A stretch of DNA of 6,994 nt from Pseudomonadota bacterium (GTDB lineage: Bacteria; Desulfobacterota; Anaeroferrophillalia; Anaeroferrophillales; Anaeroferrophillaceae): the NCBI GenBank assembly GCA_011042595.1, contig DQWO01000219.1:1-6994 (forward strand), given 5' to 3'. Made by a program: the position numbers and the translations under genes. Positions 1-4,105 of this stretch are shown piece by piece. The first letter of the stretch is position 1, and each line of letters opens with the position of its first letter. Under the pieces are notes generated by a model, which ran no database searches, was not told the origin of the DNA, and saw only the letters and a program-made list of their open reading frames with translations.

Positions 1-1422
1 ATCAGTCATGAGAAGAACTTCATAACCCTTGTTTTTCAGCGCTTCCAGGTGCGGTGAGTTGGCCAGCATTTCCCGGCTGCTGCCGGTAATATAATAAATT
101 TCTTTCTGATCTTCAGGCATCCTTGAACAATAATCTTTAAGGGTTGTCAAGTCGGCATCTCTGGTGCTGGAAAACAACAGCAGCTCCTTAAGCACATCCT
201 GATTTTCAAAATCATAATGAATCCCCTCTTTGAGTACCGGTCCAAAAGCCTGCCAGAATTTAAGATATTTTTCCCGATCCTTTTCCAGCATCTCTTTAAG
301 ATTCCCCAGCACCTTTTTGACCAAATTTTTCCTGATCATTGCCATCAGCCGGTCGTGCTGGAGAATTTCCCGGGATACATTCAGGGAAAGATCAGCAGAA
401 TCCACCACGCCCTTGATAAAACGAAGATAGGTCGGCATCAGCTCTTCGCAGTTATCCATGATAAAAATCCGCTTGACATAGAGCTGCATCCCCGATTTTT
501 TCTCCGGCATGAAAAGATCCATTCCCGCCTGGGAAGGAATATACATCAGGGCATTATATTCAGTTTTGCCTTCGGCATTGATGTGGATAGTTTCCAAAGG
601 ATCAGTCCAGTCATGGCTCAAATGACGATAAAACTCTTTATATTCATCTTCCGTCACTTCACTCTTACGCTTATTCCACACCGGTTTCATTGAATTAAGG
701 ATTTCCTCTGTTACCTTCTTCACCGGCTCGGCACCTTCGATAGGTTTGCCATCTTTGTCCGTCGGCACTTCCTCCCGTTCAATATCCATACAGATAGGAT
801 AAGTAACAAAATCAGAATACTTCTTGACGGTTGAACGAATCTCCCACTCTTTGAGAAAATCCTGATCTCCGTCTTCTACCTTGCGCAGGTAAAGGGTTAC
901 CGTGGTTCCGCGCTCTGCCCGGTCACAATCTTCAATGGTATAGCTGCCATCACCGGCAGATTCCCAACGGGTTGCCCCCTTGGCATCGGCAGTCCTGGTC
1001 GTCAGCACCACCCGCTCGGCCACCATGAAGCAGGAATAAAATCCCACTCCGAACTGACCAATCAACTCCGGTGCCAATTCTTTACTGTCTTTGGAGGTCA
1101 TGGCCTCAAGCAATTTAGAGGTACCTGACTTGGCAATGGTACCAATATGTTCCACCACTTCATCGCGAGTCATGCCGATACCATTATCCGATACTGATAT
1201 TGTCCTGGCCTCAGGATCAACATCTATCCTGATTTTAAAATCATTGTTATCTTCCAGCAAGCTCTGGTCAGTCTGGGCTTTAAAGCGCAACGTATCAAGC
1301 GCATCAGAAGCATTGGAAATCAACTCACGCAAAAAAATCTCTTTGTGTGAATAAAGGGAATTAATCATTAAATCCAAGAGTTTCTGAATTTCAGTCTGAA
1401 ATTGGCGGGTTTCTTTCGTCAT
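1..1422 (-). CDS. htpG: Molecular chaperone HtpG (bacterial Hsp90), 5' part; 3' end outside window
   Basis: This is the cytoplasmic ATP-dependent Hsp90 chaperone, which acts as a homodimer on late folding intermediates. Reading leftward, 474 codons are open with no stop. The N-terminal GHKL ATPase domain is clear: FLRELISNASDAL at about residues 30-42 (catalytic Glu33, Mg-binding Asn37), DNGIGM at 79-84, the ATP lid with GTIAKSGTSK at 94-103, and GQFGVGFYS at 122-130. The middle domain follows, with the client/ATP-contacting arginine motif NVSREILQ (Arg351). The family is usually about 620-650 aa, so the end of the middle domain and the C-terminal dimerisation domain are missing only because the window ends. 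Two ATGs are adjacent (first bases 1425 and 1422). The Shine-Dalgarno AAGGAG (1435-1430) is 4 nt from the first and 7 nt from the second, so I chose the second, giving MTKETRQFQ. It is divergent from def, with a palindromic repeat directly upstream. Identity is secure. Confidence 0.97.
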   Translation of the reverse strand, partial: MTKETRQFQTEIQKLLDLMINSLYSHKEIFLRELISNASDALDTLRFKAQTDQSLLEDNNDFKIRIDVDPEARTISVSDNGIGMTRDEVVEHIGTIAKSGTSKLLEAMTSKDSKELAPELIGQFGVGFYSCFMVAERVVLTTRTADAKGATRWESAGDGSYTIEDCDRAERGTTVTLYLRKVEDGDQDFLKEWEIRSTVKKYSDFVTYPICMDIEREEVPTDKDGKPIEGAEPVKKVTEEILNSMKPVWNKRKSEVTEDEYKEFYRHLSHDWTDPLETIHINAEGKTEYNALMYIPSQAGMDLFMPEKKSGMQLYVKRIFIMDNCEELMPTYLRFIKGVVDSADLSLNVSREILQHDRLMAMIRKNLVKKVLGNLKEMLEKDREKYLKFWQAFGPVLKEGIHYDFENQDVLKELLLFSSTRDADLTTLKDYCSRMPEDQKEIYYITGSSREMLANSPHLEALKNKGYEVLLMTD

Positions 1423-1429
1423 CATGCTG

Positions 1430-1435
1430 CTCCTT
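1430..1435 (-). promoter_or_regulatory. Shine-Dalgarno site of htpG
   Basis: The minus-strand sequence AAGGAG is a near-perfect ribosome binding site. It lies 4 nt before the ATG at 1425 and 7 nt before the ATG at 1422. The spacing favours the second ATG as the main start. It is the only strong Shine-Dalgarno site in the window. Confidence 0.8.
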
Positions 1436-1446
1436 AATTAGTAATT

Positions 1447-1595
1447 TTGAGACTACCTTGAAAAATGGCCTTTTTGCTCGATTACTGCGTTAGGCTCAAA
1501 TTATAATCCTCAAAATATGACATATATTCCTGCGGTTATAATTTTCGCCTGCCTTGTACTCAAACAAAAATTCTAATTTTTAAAGACAGTCTTAA
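1447..1595. repeat. Imperfect palindromic intergenic repeat (MITE-like or long-hairpin element)
   Basis: A dyad of about 149 bp is centred on base 1521. The outer arms 1450-1466 and 1576-1592 are reverse complements at 14 of 17 positions (AGACT at one tip, AGTCT at the other, then A/T runs). The inner arms 1492-1506 and 1536-1550 match at 13 of 15 (AGGC..AAATTATAA against TTATAATTT..GCCT). Both pairs share exactly the same centre. Between them, TTTTTG (1471-1476) pairs with CAAAAA (1565-1570) with a one-base offset. The element has no coding capacity. Its shape suits a small non-autonomous palindromic element, or a stable cruciform or RNA hairpin. I recall similar AT-rich palindromes between genes in deltaproteobacteria, but copy number cannot be seen from one window. 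No clear target-site duplication is visible. Confidence 0.65.
1535..1563 (-). promoter_or_regulatory. Possible promoter towards htpG inside the palindromic repeat
   Basis: On the minus strand TTGAGT (1563-1558) and TATAAC (1540-1535) are separated by exactly 17 bp. They match the sigma70 consensus at 4 of 6 and 5 of 6 positions. Transcription would start near 1528 and give htpG a leader of roughly 105 nt containing the left half of the palindrome. The region is AT-rich, so a chance match is possible. No HrcA (CIRCE) site is present. Confidence 0.35.
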
Positions 1596-1642
1596 GTAAA
1601 AAAACGTTAACAGGGAAAATCTCCTGCCAGGCAAACATCAAC

Positions 1643-1670
1643 AAGATAATCATTCTTGAGAATATGTCAA
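1643..1670 (-). promoter_or_regulatory. Possible upstream promoter towards htpG
   Basis: On the minus strand a perfect -35 TTGACA (1670-1665) is followed after 16 bp by TATCTT (1648-1643), a 4 of 6 match to the -10 consensus. The spacer contains the short palindrome ATTCT-TG-AGAAT (1652-1663), a possible operator. If used, transcription would begin near 1636 and the whole palindromic repeat would be in the htpG 5' leader (about 210 nt). The -35 is strong, but the -10 is weak. Confidence 0.35.
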
Positions 1671-1759
1671 TGGTAATGCTGATTAATGTTTCTGCATGGG
1701 GTAAATACAAAAAATATCGACCTTATGTCAAGGACCAATGGGCAAAATACCATTGACAT
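1664..1759. repeat. 12-bp inverted repeat flanking the divergent control region, with a third half-site
   Basis: ATGTCAATGGTA (1664-1675) and its exact reverse complement TACCATTGACAT (1748-1759) face each other across 72 bp. A third copy of the seven-base core, ATGTCAA, lies at 1725-1731. With the right arm it makes a 35-bp dyad, inside which CAATGG (1736-1741) and CCATTG (1750-1755) can form a 6-bp stem with an 8-nt loop. The right arm contains the -35 of the def promoter, and the left arm contains a perfect -35 in the opposite direction. This could be a set of binding sites for one regulator or simply mirrored promoters. The pairing is seen directly; the function is inferred. Confidence 0.6.
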
Positions 1760-1782
1760 TTCAGGCCTTCACTTACTATAAT
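1753..1782 (+). promoter_or_regulatory. Consensus sigma70-type promoter of the def-fmt-DUF116-mfd operon
   Basis: A perfect -35 TTGACA (1753-1758) and a perfect -10 TATAAT (1777-1782) are separated by 18 bp. The predicted transcription start is near 1789-1790, leaving a leader of about 80 nt before the def ATG. Both hexamers match the housekeeping consensus at every position, so strong constitutive expression is expected unless a regulator binds the inverted repeat that overlaps the -35. Confidence 0.85.
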
Positions 1783-1793
1783 TAGGCTGAAAT

Positions 1794-1809
1794 CAGAAAT
1801 GGTTTTCTG
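1794..1809 (+). other. Short hairpin at the 5' end of the predicted def transcript
   Basis: CAGAAA (1794-1799) and TTTCTG (1804-1809) form a perfect 6-bp stem with the 4-nt loop TGGT, beginning about 5 nt after the predicted transcription start. A second GC-rich pair, CCGG (1833-1836) and CCGG (1843-1846), lies further down the leader. A stem so near the 5' end often protects mRNA from RNase E/RppH-type decay; that role here is inference. No T-run follows, so it is not an intrinsic terminator. Confidence 0.35.
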
Positions 1810-1869
1810 TTCTCTATCTGTATTATACCGAACCGGTCCTGGCCGGAAGCATAAAGGCTAACTTGAAAA

Positions 1870-2376
1870 ATGTCATTTCATAAAATTTGCGTCTACCCGG
1901 AACAGGTTCTGGCCCGGAAAGCTGATGAAATTACCAACATCGATGGACAGGTCCATAAATTAGCAACCGACATGGTGGAAACCATGTACACCGCTTCCGG
2001 CATCGGCCTGGCCGCTCCCCAGATTGGCGTTTCTCAAAGACTTATTGTTGCGGATATGAGGAAAGAAGGAGATGGTGAACTCATCACCCTGATCAACCCG
2101 GTCATCGTCAGTGGCGAAGGACATAATGCCATTGATGAAGGCTGTCTCAGTGTTCCTGAGTTTACCGCAGAAGTTCCCCGCCAGGCTGAAATTCTGGTCA
2201 GGGGTGTAACCCTGGATGAAAAAGAAATTGAATTTACTGCCAATGGGATTCTCGCCATCGTCTTGCAGCATGAGATTGATCACCTGAATGGCATTCTCTT
2301 CATTGATCGCATAAGTTCTTTGAAGCGGGATATATTTCTACGTAAACTGAAAAAAGGGAAACTACAGCAGTCATGA
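1870..2376 (+). CDS. def: Peptide deformylase
   Basis: This metalloenzyme hydrolyses the N-formyl group from the initiator methionine of nascent proteins at the ribosome exit. At 168 aa it is the usual bacterial length. All three signature motifs are present: GIGLAAPQ at residues 44-51, EGCLS at 90-94 with the metal ligand Cys92, and QHEIDH at 133-138 with ligands His134 and His138 and catalytic Glu135. The extended EGCLSVPE and HLNGILFIDRIS blocks are typical of type I enzymes. The start MSFHKICVYP fits the family. The only Shine-Dalgarno-like sequence, AAAGG (1853-1857), is 12 nt away, which is weak. It is the first gene after a consensus promoter, and its TGA overlaps the fmt ATG as ATGA. 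Its pairing with fmt is the classic arrangement. Confidence 0.98.
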   Translation: MSFHKICVYPEQVLARKADEITNIDGQVHKLATDMVETMYTASGIGLAAPQIGVSQRLIVADMRKEGDGELITLINPVIVSGEGHNAIDEGCLSVPEFTAEVPRQAEILVRGVTLDEKEIEFTANGILAIVLQHEIDHLNGILFIDRISSLKRDIFLRKLKKGKLQQS

Positions 2377-3332
2377 AGGTCATTCTGACTGCCTCAGGCA
2401 CCTTTGCGCTCCCTTCTCTGGAGATCATGGCGGCGAGGCTTTCTCCTGACAACCTGCTGGTTATCAGCCAGCCTGACCGCCGTCGTGGTCGCGGTCGCCA
2501 ATACCAACCCACCCCAATCAAACAACGGGCACTGGAACTGGGATTATCCGTCATCACTCCGGAGAAGATTGGCAGCCAGGAAGATATTGAAATATCTTCG
2601 AAATTTGCTGCCGATTTTCTGGTGGTCATTGATTACGGCCAGTTAATTCCTCACTCCCTGATCACCCTTCCCCACCAGGCAGCTATCAATTTACACCCTT
2701 CACTGCTCCCGAAACACCGGGGTCCCGCGCCCATTGCCTGGAGCCTGCTGATGGGAGATTCAATTACCGGCGTTACGACCCAACTGCTGGCTGACAGAAT
2801 CGACAGCGGTGACATTCTGCTCCAGAGAAAGACTGAAATCAAAGCATCCGAGACCAGTATCCAACTGACAGAAAGGCTGCAAAAACTGGGAGCCGAACTG
2901 CTCTGGGAAACCCTGGAAAAATGGCAGGCTGGTTCAATCAAACCCGTACCCCAGGACAACGATCAAGCATCTTACGCCCCGAAACTGCATAAAAAAGATG
3001 GTCTGTTGGACTGGAAGCAGGATGCCCATGAACTTGAGCGGCGAATACGAGCTTTAAATCCCTGGCCTGGTACATTTACCTTCTGGCGGGGAAAACGGCT
3101 GAAAGTTCTGGCAGCAACCATCATCACAATAGAAATGGATAAAGCTCAGGCGCCGGGAACTATCCAAGTGAGTGAAGAGCGGCTTTATGCCGCTTGTGGC
3201 CGTGGGTTTATTCAAATTACCAAAGTTCAGCCGGAAGGACGGCAACCCCAGAATAGCAGTGATTTTCTTCGTGGCCATCACTTAACTACCGGTGAGCAAT
3301 TCAACTCCCAGGAAAAAGTTTCATCACCATGA
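2373..3332 (+). CDS. fmt: Methionyl-tRNA formyltransferase
   Basis: The enzyme transfers a formyl group from 10-formyl-tetrahydrofolate to initiator Met-tRNA. At 319 aa it has normal length. The N-terminal Rossmann-like formyltransferase domain (about 1-205) has QPDRRRGRGR at 33-42, the tRNA-contacting loop, and the catalytic triad Asn106, His108 (INLHPSLLPKHRGPAPI, 105-121) and Asp144 (IDSGD). The C-terminal OB-like domain (about 206-310) has the family block LERRIRALNPWPGTF. The start overlaps the def stop as ATGA; AAGGG lies 14 nt upstream, too far to be optimal, so translation is probably coupled to def. Its own stop overlaps the next start in the same way. Unusual points: the strongly conserved GTP(D/E)FA motif near the N-terminus reads ASGTFA (residues 7-12), and Pro109 follows the catalytic His where Gly is common. 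The active-site triad is intact, so the enzyme is probably functional. Confidence 0.97.
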   Translation: MKVILTASGTFALPSLEIMAARLSPDNLLVISQPDRRRGRGRQYQPTPIKQRALELGLSVITPEKIGSQEDIEISSKFAADFLVVIDYGQLIPHSLITLPHQAAINLHPSLLPKHRGPAPIAWSLLMGDSITGVTTQLLADRIDSGDILLQRKTEIKASETSIQLTERLQKLGAELLWETLEKWQAGSIKPVPQDNDQASYAPKLHKKDGLLDWKQDAHELERRIRALNPWPGTFTFWRGKRLKVLAATIITIEMDKAQAPGTIQVSEERLYAACGRGFIQITKVQPEGRQPQNSSDFLRGHHLTTGEQFNSQEKVSSP

Positions 3333-4096
3333 CCTCTGAACCGGAATTCCCCTCTAAAAAGCGTCTTTTTCTCGGGCTGCTTATCCTGACCTTCGTCATA
3401 GTACTGGTGGCGGTCAATATCCTCGGCTGGATCGGAACGGTTGGTCTCCGGCAACTCAATCCAATCTTGCCACTCATGGCCCAGATACTGGTTGGGATTG
3501 CTTTTGTAGTCATCAGCACCATCATGCTCATTCTGGTTATGACGGTAGCCTTGGGCCGAGAGTTACCTTTCGGTCACAAACTCAGAGGGCTGATGATCAA
3601 GGTTTTTCTGCCGATGATGATCATCATCGGCCGTCTATTCGGCGTTTCCCGGGAGAACATTAAAAGGTCCTTTATTGAGATCAACAACCAGCTCATCCTG
3701 TCCCGACATCTTCACCTGCCGCCGGAAAAAATTCTGCTGCTGCTGCCACATTGCCTGCAACTGGCCGATTGCCAGCAGAAAATAACCAATAATATCGAAA
3801 ACTGCAAACAATGCGGCTTATGCAACATTAAGGATTTGCTGGAATTAGCCCACAAATATGGAACAAAGATTGCGGTGGCCACCGGCGGCACTCTGGCCCG
3901 TAAGATTGTGAAAGATTATCGTCCCCGGCTGATCATTGCGGTGGCCTGTGAGCGGGATCTGACCAGCGGCATCCATGACACCTACCCTTTGCCGGTATAT
4001 GGCATTCTTAATCAACGCCCCAATGGCCCCTGCTGGAATACCAGGGTTGATATAAAACGGGTTGAAGAAGCAATCCTGACTTTCAGCCATCAATAA
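3329..4096 (+). CDS. DUF116-family membrane-anchored cysteine-rich protein
   Basis: The function of this 255-aa protein is not established. Its family is recognisable from the C-terminal block: LPHCLQLADCQQKI (139-152), the cluster C-x2-C-x2-C (Cys159, 162, 165), ATGGTLARKI (184-193), AVACERDLTSGI (204-215) and NQRPNGPCWNT (228-238). The seven cysteines are 142, 148, 159, 162, 165, 207 and 235. This density suggests a metal or Fe-S site (inference). The N-terminus has two likely membrane helices, about 13-34 and 46-73, then a hydrophobic, possibly amphipathic stretch at 85-105. The cysteine domain would face the cytoplasm if both ends are inside. The start overlaps the fmt stop (ATGA); AGG lies 16 nt upstream, so translational coupling is likely. 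I recall DUF116 genes next to def-fmt in deltaproteobacteria, which hints at a link with formyl-Met metabolism but does not prove it. Confidence 0.9.
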   Translation: MTSEPEFPSKKRLFLGLLILTFVIVLVAVNILGWIGTVGLRQLNPILPLMAQILVGIAFVVISTIMLILVMTVALGRELPFGHKLRGLMIKVFLPMMIIIGRLFGVSRENIKRSFIEINNQLILSRHLHLPPEKILLLLPHCLQLADCQQKITNNIENCKQCGLCNIKDLLELAHKYGTKIAVATGGTLARKIVKDYRPRLIIAVACERDLTSGIHDTYPLPVYGILNQRPNGPCWNTRVDIKRVEEAILTFSHQ

Positions 4097-4105
4097 AACA
4101 TTCCA

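Noticed and set aside
217..693. Plus-strand open frame of 158 codons and smaller frames around it
   Set aside because: It lies entirely antisense to htpG, whose conserved protein sequence explains this DNA; it is a shadow frame.
1645..1663. Fur-box-like sequence GATAATCATTCTTGAGAAT
   Set aside because: Only 11 of 19 positions match the classic Fur box, and neither neighbouring gene has an iron role. The inner ATTCT-TG-AGAAT palindrome is noted with the promoter instead.
1694..1731. Sigma32-like heat-shock promoter for htpG (minus strand CTTGACA followed by CCCCATGC)
   Set aside because: The two parts are 24 bp apart instead of the roughly 13-15 bp expected, so they do not form a sigma32 promoter.
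1423..1869. CIRCE (HrcA) operator, tRNA, small RNA or riboswitch in the intergenic region
   Set aside because: I looked for TTAGCACTC-N9-GAGTGCTAA, cloverleaf arms and known riboswitch cores on both strands and saw none.
1960..2283. Minus-strand frames opposite def, fmt, the DUF116 gene and mfd
   Set aside because: They are antisense to clearly conserved proteins and show no recognisable domain or ribosome binding site of their own.
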